Positions 36,051 through 47,141 of a stretch of 64,000 nt of DNA are shown here, in pieces. Positions within the stretch are counted from its first letter, which is position 1. The number at the start of each line of letters is the position of its first letter. A program made the position numbers and the translations under genes. The stretch comes from Iris pallida (taxonomy: Eukaryota; Streptophyta; Magnoliopsida; Asparagales; Iridaceae), in assembly GCA_029216955.1 (NCBI GenBank), contig JANAVB010023996.1, positions 10,977,919-11,041,918 of the forward strand. The letters run 5' to 3'. A model generated the notes under the pieces. It was not told the DNA's origin. It saw only the letters and a list, made by a program, of their open reading frames with translations, and did not search any database.

Positions 36051-37677
36051 CCTATCTTAATCTTCTAATTGTAGGTTATGTATTGTATGAATACCTATGT
36101 ATTATGTGTAATGTATATATATGCATAGGTGTAATGGATGTTTGGATAATGTGTAATGTAGAAAGTAGCTAATGTGGCCCAAGGTAAATTAGTGTGATGG
36201 TTTGATTTTGGCTTGATATAGTTGTGTACTTGTTATTGGTCTATGTAGACTAGATAGCCTAGTTAGACTTGGTTAGACCTTGTTGACCTAGTTTGACTTC
36301 TAGGGTTGACCAGAGTTGACCAAGTGTTGACTTTGGCCTAGATTGACCTAGAATCATGTAGAATGCATAGTAGGACTTCATTTTACCATTTTAGGCTTGT
36401 TGTGACTTGTGCTATTCTGATTAGGAGCCAGACACCACTCCTCGGACGGTACCTTTCATATTGGACACTCAGATACAGACGAGTACATTCTCTGATCATT
36501 TCATATCCTGCTTAGAACTATTTCCTGTAGTAGATTACTTTACTTGTACTGTCACGTTGGTCACAAGGATTGGTACTATATGGATCCCTTCTTGAGATGT
36601 TATCCTTAGGGAGCATCGGGTACTCTATATTCTGTTCGTTTCACTTACATAGCGTATCACTATGCTTCATTGGTTCTTCAATCACTTGTGACATATACTC
36701 TTATGATCACAGAGTCTTCCTGGAATCCTTATCCCATTTATGGGTCTACTATGTATCACCCTTTGGGGGCTTATCACCTTTCGGAGGCTTACCACCCTTC
36801 GGGGGCTTATCACCCTTCGGGGGCCTTACATAGTATCATAACATAACCTGGTTGGATCCTTGTGTACTGATTGGGGGTACGGGGGAGTAGAAATAGACAT
36901 GTGAATACTATCCAAGTAGTGTAGTTTCAGAATCTCTTCCATAGTGTAGCATCAGAATCTCCTATGCCATTTACATGTCTATATTGTATTCTGACTCACT
37001 AGTCACATGTTAGCTCTCTATTTATAGTAGATATTTCTATTACAGCTTTCTCTCTCTGTTTACATACTGCACTTCTTTCAGTACCTGTATCTTACTTTAC
37101 TGCATGATTATATCTTCTAACCTGCTATGAACTGTTGAGATGTACTGTACTCGCTCCTGTCCTGACTGGACCTGTTGAAAATATTACAGAGGACGAGGAG
37201 GAGGCTGGTCTGGATACTTACTACGGGACAACCTTAGATGACACCTGCGAGCTGGACCCTCAGGAGGACCCAGCTCTAGCTGAGGATATCACCCCGATTG
37301 CCTAGACTAGACTAGTTAGGCTTATCTTCTTTTGTAGTCATGAGTCATGTTTTAGCTAGACTTTATTTGTAGTTCAGAGTTGTATATATTCTTTTATTCT
37401 GTATCTGAGACCATGTACTTCTGGATTTTGCTGGGATTTATCTTAGACTACTTTTCATCTATTTATTTTCTTGAGTTCTATTTCATATCGTGCTATCTCT
37501 TCCTTAGTTGTGATTGAGTTATTACTGCTATGTCACCCCCATTCAGGGAGTATGAACTGGTTAGAGATATATTGCTAGATGATTGTTGACCTAGGACAGC
37601 GTTCTACCGCCGACACTGCGGCATAGGCTGGACGTACCCACGTCTCGTGCCCTTACTCTAGGGCGCGGATCGTGACA
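33808..37677 (+). repeat. B LTR copy 2 (3.87 kb)
   Basis: Collinear with copy 1, with the same ends, TATA box, splice-like sites, 18-bp repeats and acidic micro-ORF. Differences are scattered substitutions and small indels. It is followed not by flanking DNA but by a primer site and gag. Confidence 0.9.
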
Positions 37678-37686
37678 CGTTTTTAG

Positions 37687-37704
37687 TGGTGGCCCATACA
37701 GGTC
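37687..37704 (+). promoter_or_regulatory. Primer binding site of the second B copy
   Basis: TGGTGGCCCATACAGGTC, one G-to-A change relative to the other B copy, 9 nt after the LTR end. Confidence 0.75.
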
Positions 37705-37920
37705 TAGACTAGAAGTGTAGTGGTATTCGAATTAGAGTATCACTACAGCCTGCAGTAGGATATAGGACATTAATTTTAAGGTACTCAATCACTTTAGGAA
37801 AAATTCTTTTATTGCCATCTAAATCCTTATTGTCAGCTGATCCTTTGAATTTTTAACTGTCCGTCTTTGTTATTTCGCTTCTTTCTCAGAAATTAATACT
37901 CTTGTTTGTCTATCTTCAGG

Positions 37921-38655
37921 ATGGTAGAGACTAGATCGCAGCGTGCCATTCATGAGGATGCTATAGAGGGGACTGCTACCTCTCAGCCAGTACGGCGAGG
38001 CCAGGGGACTGCAGCTCCTGCCACCTCAGCTCGTATTGAGACCTCGGCAGCCGCAGCACGGGGTATGCATCCACCGACTCGGAGGCAGGACCCGGTCATT
38101 CCAGAGGATCCCTTCCAGCAGCCACCTCCAGGATACGTGGACGCAGCTCAGATGTTCGCTGTACTTCCAGCAGTTCATGGACAGGCAGCAAGCTCGACAG
38201 GACAGAGGCATGGAGTTGGCCGTCAAGACAGCTGCAGCTCGACCAGTGGTGCAGCAGCCGAGGACACCGGGGATCGAGTAGTTTCAGAAGATGAGCCCCA
38301 GAGACTTTCTGGGGACAGAGGGGATCCTATATGCCGATGAGTTGATCGAGCATATAGAGGAGATCTTCCGCTTGGCCAGGATCCCAGCAGACCTTCAGAT
38401 CGAGGCCGTAGCTAGCCGGATGCGAGATCTTGCTCGCACCTGGTATCAGTCAGACCCCAGGATGGGGGTACCTGGGCAGACTTGGGAGCAGTTCAAGGGC
38501 TTCTTCAAGAAGAAGTTCTTTCCAGATTCAACACTAAGAGCCTTGGAGTCGCAGTTCGAGAGCCTAGTCCAGGGGAGTCTATCAGTGGAGGAGTACGCCG
38601 GGGAGTTCGGCCGCCTCAGCAGGTTTGTGGAGGGCTTGAGCGAGATGGCGAAGGC
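37921..38655 (+). pseudogene. Truncated gag of the second B copy
   Basis: The same gag start as at 28999 (MVETRSQRAIHED). A frameshift near 38158 and a stop at 38278 interrupt it. The capsid segment MSPRDFLGTEGILYADE (38291) continues to EMAKAQL, where the sequence passes into A's LTR at 38655. The two positions that are TAG in the first copy (29194 and 29734) are still CAG here (38131 and 38656), showing the direction of those changes. Confidence 0.85.
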
Positions 38656-40805
38656 CCAGCTATAACCCTCTGGTTTGACAAGAAACTCGATGCAAAGTCG
38701 GGTAAAACTCTGTCGAAAACAGAGTTTGAAATCAGTTTCAAACCACAACTTAGAAGCCAGATTTTGCCCTGTGTGTCAAGATGTTTCAGATACTAATTGA
38801 ACACGTTTGAAGACAACCTAACCACGACTAAAACGTAACTGGTAGATCGGTATTTAGATTTCTGTGCAAGAATTTAATTCGTGTTAAACTTGGGTGAAAA
38901 ACTGTTTTCGAAATAGTAAAACTTTGAAATTTTCTCCGATACGACGTACGCCCCGACAAACCGGGCGACGTGGTCGTGCACTATACACATCGAAAGGCGT
39001 GTATGGATGTTACTGACGTGTGGAACTGACGGGACTCGATTTCGTTGCGTGTGCGCGACAAAATCAACGCGTATCCGTCGAGATACCCCGTATCGGCGTT
39101 TTGCAAACTTACCCATAACTTCATGTACAGTCGTCGAATTGAGTCGAAACTTGCGCCAACAGGTCCGAATCAAAATTCTGGTCCTGCATGCCAAGTTTGG
39201 TTCGATTCTGAGAAGGTCGAATCGGAACCCAATTTTGGCGGGCCCGCGACCCACTTAAACGGGCGATTTTGTATACGGCTCCTCGGAATCTAAAACTGGA
39301 CATACCGTTGAGTTCCTCTCCTCAAACTGAAATTGTAGACATATAGTTTGACGACTTTAGAGACCGTAGACTTTGGCATGCATTTCGGTGCAAAGCGGGT
39401 CCAACGGCGGACATCGTTTTGACCCGAAATTACGATTTTGTCCCTGATCCAGAATTTGACTTTTGGACAGGCGTTTCCTAGGTATATCTTCTTCACCAAG
39501 ATCATTTTTGATGTTTGTTTTAGCGTTTGGAGTCATCTGTGATTTGTGAGTTTTGGTGACTGACACTTGCTACTTCTGGACTTGCCACTTTGCACCACCA
39601 GGCAAGATACCTTGCCACCCTACTCTGTGAATATTATATTCTTATTTTCAGTTGTTATTTTCAGCATTTGTTTCGTGATATTTAAACTGTGCGTCCAAGT
39701 CACACTTGGGTGCAAGCGACTCTATCGGTCGTTTTACTTGCTTTATTTATTCTCTTGTATTGACTTAGCCTAGTGACCACCCATTGATGATGAGGTATTG
39801 GTATATCTCATACGGCCTTGACACTTGTTGTATCACGTGATGTGAGTCAAATGTAGGACACGTTTCCGCGTAGTCGGCTGGCCACTGATACGTATGGAGC
39901 GTGCGACGGATAGGAGTAACTGCCAATAATATTGCATGTTAGAAGACTTGGCGGTTACTAGTGGTTCATATCAGTCATGGAGATGATGATACTAGGCATT
40001 GGGTGGGGAGAACAATACCTGATGTATGGGCTTCTTTACACTTCCATGATTACCTGTGCGCTCCTCTGGAGACGTAGGCTCTAGGCGCCCTCTGACGTTT
40101 CCCAGAGCGTTATGGACGTAGCCCTTGCACATGGTGCCCTCTAACGTTTCTCGAGCATTATGGACGTAGGCCCCTGGTACCCTCTATAGGAACTATGCCG
40201 ATACTATTTTCAGCCAGGGTTCATGCGTCGAAGGATTGTATCTCAACTGTATATTCACAGTAGAATGGTCAGGAACCCGGTTGCATGCATACCTTTCTCT
40301 CTTATTATATTATCACAGTTCATATGGCATGGTGTTTTCTTGTATCTTGCTATGTCCCCTGAGGACCTGGTTATCTCTCCAGGTTTAGACGATATTCCAC
40401 AGGAGTACGGAGCGGCATTGGAGCTATCTTACATTGATGACGAGACAGTCACTACTGATTTCTAGTCTATTCCATATTTGAGACAGTTGTAGACTATTAT
40501 TTTACATCTCTCTTCTTTCTATTTTACGGAGGTTGGACTCCGATCTTGTGAGACTATTTTCATAGCTATTTGGAGTGAGTATGTTCACCCGGCTATCTTT
40601 TGATACTCTTATTTATTTATTTGGATTTCATTATCTTCTGTGTTGAGCTGTGATGAGATTAGATTATGTTATTCTGGCCTGTGATTATTTTATTTACAGC
40701 TTATGTACATATATGAGGATTCCATATATTAGAGTATTCTTCGTATTTGTGCAGCTGGCATGTTCACGTACTTGGTCCTACGTATTTTGGACTGGGGCAG
40801 TTACA
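38656..40805 (+). repeat. A 3' LTR, right part
   Basis: This matches 17247-19390 of the 5' LTR to its end (GGGGCAGTTACA). The part corresponding to about 16836-17246 is absent and was lost in the deletion that also removed the rest of B. Confidence 0.85.
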
Positions 40806-42109
40806 TCGGCCTCCTCCTTCTTATCCTCCTCCTCCTTCCTCAGGTAGCTCCTCCTCAGGTGATCCCATGTCCCCGCTTCCTAGTTTTTCCTCGTCTTCTA
40901 GCTCTCTCTCTCTCGCTTTTAGTTCGTGTCCACGAAAGCGTGGACTCGATGCGGGAGACCCGAGACTCACAGTGGACTCGCTGCGGGGGACACGAGAGCG
41001 TGGACTCGCTTCTAGTTCGTGTGACACCTATTTTGTTGGTTTGGACACGTCATGTCCCACTGTGTGGATACGAGACTCACAGTGTGACACCTATATACTG
41101 ATACTGGGAGTTTTTTGGGCATATCAACTGTCAATTTGATGTTTTGCTTGGATTCGAATTCTAATTTAGGGTTCGAGCCCTATTTACTGATACTGGGAGT
41201 TTTTTGGGCATTTTTAGGGTTTTGAAATGATGAATAAATTGACTAATAATTATTATCGAGCCCTATAAAATTTCAGCTATGTCACGAAGGATGGATACCA
41301 ATCCTGTGAATGAGTTTTCTCCTAAGTATTCTCGACAGTTGAGTATGATTTAGCTCACTGACATTACTGAAATATGGAATGATTAGTGTAGGGTATGTTG
41401 GTCAGGTTTTGGCAGAGTTGGGATATGATAGTATGCATGTTATAATTAACAAGGAATGGTGTTGACACCAAATGTTGCACGATAGGTTACTTGAGTAACC
41501 TGGAATGTTTTATCTACTGAAACAAATGGTTTGGGCAAGGGTGTGTATAGGTTTGGAAAAATGGTGAGATACACCAAGTCAGACACTGTCCCTACAGCCT
41601 TTAGACTGGCGAGGTAGAAATCTATGTACGATATTTGCTATAAGGACTTTGCATTAATCAACGGTACGACATCGTGATCAGGACATAGTCCCTGCAGCCA
41701 TTCGACTGGCAAGGCAGAAACTATGTAGCCGTAGATAAAGTTGATTGTCCTCCGACTCTCATCCCTCGGCAATGATGATACGACAACCTATCACTATATC
41801 TTATATAGTAGTAGATGATGTCTTAGTATTACAATATGTGAGTTCATCTTGATTCTGTTACATTCTTCAGATACTAGATACGATAAGAACATATACTACA
41901 CCATATGTACAGAACATAGATGATTCACACTAATGTATGCTAGAATGAATCTTGGGTTGTGTTCTGAGCCATCCGTTCTCACACTTGGCAAAAAATTGAA
42001 TTTTTTATACTTTATCTGCTTTCGAAAATGTACTCAAATTACATGATGGTTTCTTTAGTTAGCTTGCTTATGTTACAATTATATTATTTGTGAATATCGA
42101 TCTTACCAG
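40806..42109 (+). other. Element E: leader remainder and unrecognised sequence
   Basis: After the CT-rich leader and its two possible donors comes a short region with GTGGACTCG(C/A)TGCGGG repeats (40950-41015). A 27-bp phrase, TACTGATACTGGGAGTTTTT and onward, is present twice (41095 and 41188). From 41280 a frame starts MSRRMDTNPVNEFSPKYSRQ but soon stops. The first 240-bp R unit begins at 41748. No known domain was seen. Confidence 0.4.
41748..41994 (+). repeat. R unit 1 of element E
   Basis: A unit of about 240 bp from GTCCTCCGA(C/T)...CTCGGCAATGATGAT to GTTGTGTTCTGAGCCATCCG. Further copies are at 43348-43575, 45459-45690 and 46179-46409. Another copy without its middle is split by the first inverted repeat (42502-42534 and 43131-43160). 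Confidence 0.8.
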
Positions 42110-42382
42110 ATGGCACCCATGACCCGAGGAGCGGCACGTTGTTTGAGGGAAACAGTGAATGCTGAGGTGGCTCCTCCTACAGTTAAGGAGGAAGTGGTAC
42201 CGGTTGCTAGTGAGACCGGGAGTTCTATTCATCCAGCACCGGTAGCTAGTGAGACCGGGAGTTCTATTCATGCAACACTTGCAAGGGACGACATCTCTCC
42301 TCACGCCAAAGATCTCGCTTTTTCGAGGTGGTTGCGTGATCGTATCACTGAGCGTTTGTGTGAGCTGTGTGGTTCTCATTAG
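42110..42382 (+). CDS. MAPMTR protein of element E (TnpA-like exon)
   Basis: An intact 90-codon frame starting MAPMTRGAARCLRETVNAE. It has PPTVKEEVVP and a directly repeated segment (VASETGSSIH twice, from a 36-bp DNA duplication), and ends in a basic/aromatic stretch (FSRWLRDRITERLCELCGSH). The first 15 residues match the exon at 12030-12299 of element F. In E it is the only piece related to CACTA genes. It may be the first exon of a TnpA-like gene whose remaining exons were replaced by the inverted repeats. Function unknown. Confidence 0.5.
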   Translation: MAPMTRGAARCLRETVNAEVAPPTVKEEVVPVASETGSSIHPAPVASETGSSIHATLARDDISPHAKDLAFSRWLRDRITERLCELCGSH

Positions 42383-42534
42383 CTATTAGTACTTATTTGT
42401 ATTGGACTATTTGTATTGGATTATTTTTGTATTAGACTATTTGTATTGGACTACATATATGAATTAGTACTGTGTCAATCTCTAGATTGTATTAGTACTA
42501 CAACCCTCATCCCACGGCAATGATGATACGACAA

Positions 42535-43130
42535 CCAACCAGAGAGGATACTCTGAGAGATCCATCTGAGTAGGACGTATACTCTGAGAGATCACCTTTA
42601 CAATTATGATATCAGTAGTGGGATTGAGTGTGTACATCCTACTCAGATGGGTCTCTCACCGTTACTATTTTTTGTGACAACATGGTGGATGTGCTCCGTC
42701 AATAGATTCTTGCTCCGAGCCAAAAGTTTTGCCCTGAAGCTCAAGTGGACATCCTTCGTATAGAGCTCGAGTGAGAGGTTCCTGACAGCATGGTGGTCTC
42801 CTTTGTCAAAGTATCCGTGCTCATCACACATTGGTTGTGGGACGAGCACGGATACTTTAACAAAGGAGACCACCATGCTGTCAGGAACCTCTCACTCGAG
42901 CTCTACACGAAGGATGTCCACTTGAGCTCCGGGGCAAAGTTTTTGCTCGGAGCAAGAATCTGTTGAAGGAGCACATCCACCATGCTGTCAGAAAAAATAG
43001 TAACGGTGAGAGACCCATCTGAGTAGGACGTACACACTCAATCCCACTATTGATATCATTCTTGTAAAGATGATCTCTCAGAGTATACGTCCTACTCAGA
43101 TAGATCTTTCAGAGTATCCTCTCTGGTTGG
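42535..43130. repeat. Inverted repeat hp1 of element E
   Basis: Arms 42535-42822 and 42844-43130 (about 288 bp each) with a 21-bp loop. The outer ends are CCAACCAGAGAGG/CCTCTCTGGTTGG. The arms differ at scattered positions. One arm strand reads EHGYFNKGDHHAVRNLSLEL..., a coding-like stretch that I could not assign to a family. The inverted repeat interrupts an R unit. Confidence 0.85.
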
Positions 43131-43347
43131 GTTGTGTTCTGAGCCATCCGTTCTCACACTTAAAATACATATGAATTAGAACTGTGTTTTGTATTTTCGA
43201 CGAATCCAGGGATTTGATTCTGTATTTTGTATTTTGGTTTCTGTATTTTGGCTGCAACTCCATTTGCATTAATCTACGGTACGACATGGTCCCTGCAGCC
43301 ATTCGACTGGCGAGGCAGAAACTATGTAGCCGTAGATAAAGTTGACT

Positions 43348-43575
43348 GTCCTCCGACCCTCTTCCCTCGGCAATGATGATACGATAACCTATCACTATAT
43401 CTTTTATAGTACTAGATGATGTTTTAGTATTACATTATGTGAGTTTATCTTGATTCTGTTATATCCTTCAGATACTAGATACGATAAAAACATATACTAC
43501 ACCATATGTACAGAACATAGATGATTCACACTAATGTATGCTAGAATGAATTTTGGGTTGTGTTCTGAGCCATCC
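43348..43575 (+). repeat. R unit 2 of element E
   Basis: The same unit as at 41748-41994, ending GTTCTGAGCCATCC. It is followed directly by the minus-strand acidic reading frame. Confidence 0.8.
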
Positions 43576-44397
43576 TTCATCTACCCCCTTCTCTGTCCCT
43601 CTCGTTATGTCGCGACCCTCTTCCTCTATGCCATCAAAATCAGAATCCTCGCCTCTCTTTCGCTTATTGGATATTAACCCAGCTTCCAATCTCTCATTTC
43701 CCTCCGGGTCCACTCTACTCCCAATCTCTTCCTCTTTTATACAAGGATCTACAGAATCAATACCATCCAAGGAAGGCAAAACTGAATCAGCATTGTCTTC
43801 CGGATCGTCCTCATCATGGCATAACGGGCTGCTCAGCGTGCCCAGCTTCTTCAACTTCTCGCTGGCTGCAGAGTCGAAATGGGAACGGGTCCTCTTTGCC
43901 GGCCCGGAGCTCTGACTCGCACTCGTTGCCTCGCTACCGGTTTTCTTTCCTCCTCTGACGTGGGTCATAAGAAAAGAAATTTCGTACCTCTTCTTCACAT
44001 AAACATCATTGCTGTATTTTACTCGAGCCTCCTCGTTTGTGACGCTATCCAACTTCTCGGTGCCTACATTGTCACTTGAATCTCCCCTTCGACTCGTATC
44101 GTCCTCTTCTTTGCCTGTCTTTTCGCTTCCCGTCTTGCAATCATCTGCTATCACCGCCGACTCATTCGACTCCTTCTCCGATGACTCCGAGGAGGAAGAG
44201 GAGGAGGAAGAGGAGGAGGAAGACTCGGAGAAGGAGTCGAATGAGTCGGCGGTGATAGCAGATGATTGCAAGACAGGGAGCGAAAAGACAGGCAAAGAAG
44301 AGGACGATACAAGTCGAAGGGGAGATTCAAGTGACAATGTAGGCACCGAGAAGTTGGATAGCGTCACAGATGAGGAGGCTCGAGTACAAGGAGGCAA
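43531..44397 (-). pseudogene. Captured fragment of an acidic, Ser/Glu-rich nuclear-type protein
   Basis: A minus-strand frame of 288 codons. It begins inside the inverted repeat, where the first part is antisense of the other arm (a Ser-rich artefact from the Glu-rich run). It then reads ESNESAVIADDCKTGSEKTG, RYEISFLMTHVRGG, KRTRSHFDSAASEKLKKLG, DEDDPEDNADS and a basic cluster NKRKRGEDSD like a nuclear localisation signal. No catalytic domain is visible. The composition fits the C-terminal part of a plant B3-type transcription factor, in line with the B3-like piece in the neighbouring inverted repeat. The frame has no promoter of its own and is probably a captured host gene fragment. Confidence 0.5.
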
Positions 44398-44624
44398 TGA
44401 TGTTTATGTGAAGAAGAGGTACAAAATTTCTTTTCTTATGACCCCCGTCAGAGGAGGAGAGAAAACCGGTAGCGAGGCGACAAGTGCGAGTTAGAGCTCC
44501 GGGCCGGAAAAGAGGACCCGTTCCCATTTAGACTCTGCAGCCAGCGAGAAGTTGAAGAAGCTGGACACGCTGAGCAGCCCGTTATGCCTTGATGAGGACG
44601 ATCCGGAAGACAATGCTGATTCAG
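43782..44624. repeat. Inverted repeat hp2 of element E
   Basis: Arms 43782-44181 and 44225-44624 (400 bp each) around a 43-bp GA-rich loop (GAGGAAGAGGAG). They are nearly complementary over the whole length, with a few substitutions. Both arms carry the acidic coding fragment, once in each direction. Confidence 0.88.
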
Positions 44625-45366
44625 CATCATCCTTCTTCTCTCCTCCACTATGGCTCTGGACCCATCTGCTCCTCCCTACTTCCCTTTTTCTTATTTGACT
44701 CTCTCAGCCACATATGATATCCACCTCAAGTGTATAGTCGGGGGAGAAAAAGTAGGCAGAAAGAGGAGGGGGAAGCAGCACAGCCGGCGGCATGACCCGG
44801 AGAAGTACAGATGTTTTCTTCAAATCCGTAGGAGAACTATAAGAATATATCTTTTCACAATATGTCATCTTGTCAAAGTCCCTTAATGTAAATATCATGT
44901 TTCTGCGGTGTCGGAAGACTAACATGTCATAATTTTTTAAGCCGTGTGTTTTGACATAATCCTCCCAACTCTTTCCTCCTATGTAGTAATCTTGCATTAC
45001 TACATAGCAGGAAAGAGTTTGGAGGATTATGTCAAAACACACGACTTAGAAAATTATGACATGTTAGTCTTCCGATACCGCGGTAACATGGTTGTCACAT
45101 TAAGGGTCTTTGACAAGGTGATATGTTGTGAAAAGATATATCCTTATAGTTCTCCTATACGGATGTTAAAGAAAACCTCTGTACTTCCTCCGGGTCATGC
45201 CGCCGGCTGTGCTGCTTCTCCCTCCTCTTCCTGCCCACTTTTTCTCCCTCGACTCTACACTTGAGGTGGATATCATATGTGGCTGAGAGAGTCAAATAAG
45301 AAGAAGGGAAGTAGGGAGGAGCAGATGGGTCCAGAGCCATGGTGGAGGAGAGGAGAAGGAAGATGC
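44624..45366. repeat. Inverted repeat hp3 of element E
   Basis: Arms 44624-44990 and 44996-45366 (about 367-371 bp) with a 5-bp loop, TATGTAGTAAT-CTTGC-ATTACTACATA. It abuts hp2 directly. The outer ends carry ATGGCTCTGGACCCATCTGC, which gives MALDPSAPP in one direction. Confidence 0.88.
44996..45170 (+). pseudogene. B3-domain (REM-like) fragment in hp3
   Basis: The right arm reads YIAGKSLEDYVKTHDLENYD, then MLVFRYRGNMVVTLRVFDK and CCEKIYPYSS. This is the C-terminal half of a plant B3 DNA-binding domain of REM/VRN1 type, whose usual pattern is W.FV..n.L..GD.LVFRY.GN..F.V.vFD...CEK. The left arm encodes the same segment on the minus strand (GKSWEDYVKTHGLKNYD), and there the Trp is kept. The N-terminal half of the domain is absent. 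It is a captured host gene piece, not a working transcription factor. Confidence 0.65.
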
Positions 45367-45458
45367 TTGATCAGAACTTGAGATAGAAAAGTTGTGACGT
45401 TGATAGCGTGAGAGAGGGAGGGAAGTGGCTGCATGCCTTTGGCTTACTCGAGCGGTAT

Positions 45459-46665
45459 TTGTCCTCCGATCCTCATCCCTCGGCAATGATGATTCGACAA
45501 CCTATCACTATATCTTATATAGTAGTAGATGATGTCTTAGTATTACGTTATGTGAGTTCATCTTGATTCTGTTACATTCTTCAGATACTAGATACGATAA
45601 GAACATATACTACACCATATGTACAGAACATATATGATTCACACTAGTGTATGCTAGAATAAATTTTGGGTTGTGTTCTGAGCCATTCGTTCCCATACTT
45701 GGCAATTAAGTTGTGGACCATTATGTTTGACATTATTGTTACAAATTTTCATATATCTGTGTTGATTGATGAGATTGTGTTTCAAACGTGTTCGTGATTG
45801 TGTGTATCTGTGTTGTTTGATACTGTGTTCGTGATACACACCGTCGTTGTTGTAACAAATGGTGTAGGGGATGCTGCAAATGCTGCAGGGGATGCTGCAA
45901 ATGCTGTATCTTTTTATTTTTTTTCAAGATTAGCGACGTTCAACGACTCTCAGCGACGTCCAGAGCCATGGTGGAGGAGAGGAGAAGGAAGATGCCTTTG
46001 GCTGAGAGAGTCAAATAAAAAGAAGGGAAGTAGGGAGGAGCAGATGGGTCCAGAGCCATGGTGGAGGAGATGAGAAGGAAGATGCTTGATCAGAACTTAA
46101 GGTGGAAAAGTCGTGACGTTGATAGCGTGAGAGAGGAAGGGAAGTAGCTGCTTGCCTTTGGCTCACTCGAGCGGTATTTGTCCTCCGACCCTCATCCCTC
46201 GGCAATGATGATACGATAACCTATCACTATATCTTATGTAGTAGTAGATAATGTCTTAGTATTACATTATGTGAGTTCATCTTGATTCTGTTACATTCTT
46301 CAGATACTAGATACGATAAGAACATATACTACACCATATGTACAGTACATAGATGATTCACACTAATGTATGCTAGAATGAATTTTGGGTTGTGTTCTGA
46401 GCCATTTCGTTTCCTTACTTGGCAATTAAGTTGTGGACCATTATGTTTGACATTGTTGTTACAAATTTTCATATATCTGTGTTGATTAATGAGATTGTGT
46501 TTCAAACGTGTTTGTGATTGTGTGTATCTGTGTTGTTTGATACTGTGTTCGTGATACACACCGTCGTTGTTATAACAAATGGTGTAGGGGATGCTGCAAA
46601 TGCTGCAAATGCTGCAGGAAATGCTGCAAATGTTGTATTTTTTTGTATTTTTTTTCAAGATTAGC
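45459..46665 (+). repeat. Tandem duplication of about 720 bp in element E (R units 3 and 4)
   Basis: 45459-45945 and 46179-46665 are near-identical. Each has an R unit followed by CAATTAAGTTGTGGACCATT, a TGTGTATCTGTGTTG stretch and short GATGCTGCA repeats (45868-45908 and 46588-46632). The spacer 45946-46178 repeats the outer end of hp3 (CCAGAGCCATGGTGGAGGAG twice). Confidence 0.75.
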
Positions 46666-47141
46666 GACGTTCAGCGACTCTCAGTGACGTCCAGCGACGA
46701 TGGCAACGTCGCTAAGTAAGTATCACAACGTCGCTAACTGTGATGAGTACCATCGCTGATCGTCACTAAACGTCGCAACGTAAGACGTCGCTAAACGTCG
46801 CTATATGTCAGTACTATAGCGACGTAGCAAAGTCGCAGAACGTCACCATTTGGCTCTCAAGCCAGGTCACCATCGATGCATGTCAAGTCGCTCAACGTCG
46901 CTAGGTTGCGTCGGTAAATGATAACGTTTTACGTCGCTCGTAGTCGCTGAATTGGCGACGTGTCCGCGTCGCTGAGTGTCGTCGCAATAGCGACGTATTG
47001 CGACGTTTTGTTGTTTTGCGACTAGGTTAATCGCGACTACGTACAAACGTCGCTAAATACGTCGCTAATCTATATTAGCGACGTATTTTCCCTATTTAGC
47101 GACGTCCTGAGGCGTCGCTGATTTGACAGATTTTAGTAGTG
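46666..47141 (+). repeat. Right subterminal repeats and TIR of element E
   Basis: A dense field of AGCGACGT/ACGTCGCT words ends in TTTTAGTAGTG at 47131-47141, the complement of CACTACTAAAA. Beyond 47141 the sequence returns to element F. Confidence 0.8.

Larger units (their letters stand above)
24883..38655 (+). mobile_element. Ty3/Gypsy chromovirus B with very long LTRs and a partial second internal copy
   Basis: LTR 24883-28755, internal 28756-33807, LTR 33808-37677, then about 980 bp of a second internal region (primer site and gag) ending at 38655. There the sequence jumps into A's LTR at the point corresponding to 17247. The copies share CAG at the junction. About 410 bp of A's LTR is missing. 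A tandem LTR-int-LTR-int-LTR array followed by a deletion explains the layout. LTR ends are TGTCAC...GTGACA, a perfect 6-bp inverted repeat. Confidence 0.85.

Noticed and set aside
44009..44494. A 161-codon plus-strand frame in hp2
   Set aside because: It is the other arm of the inverted repeat; the Glu run and its upstream part are antisense of the minus-strand fragment, so it is not counted as a separate gene.
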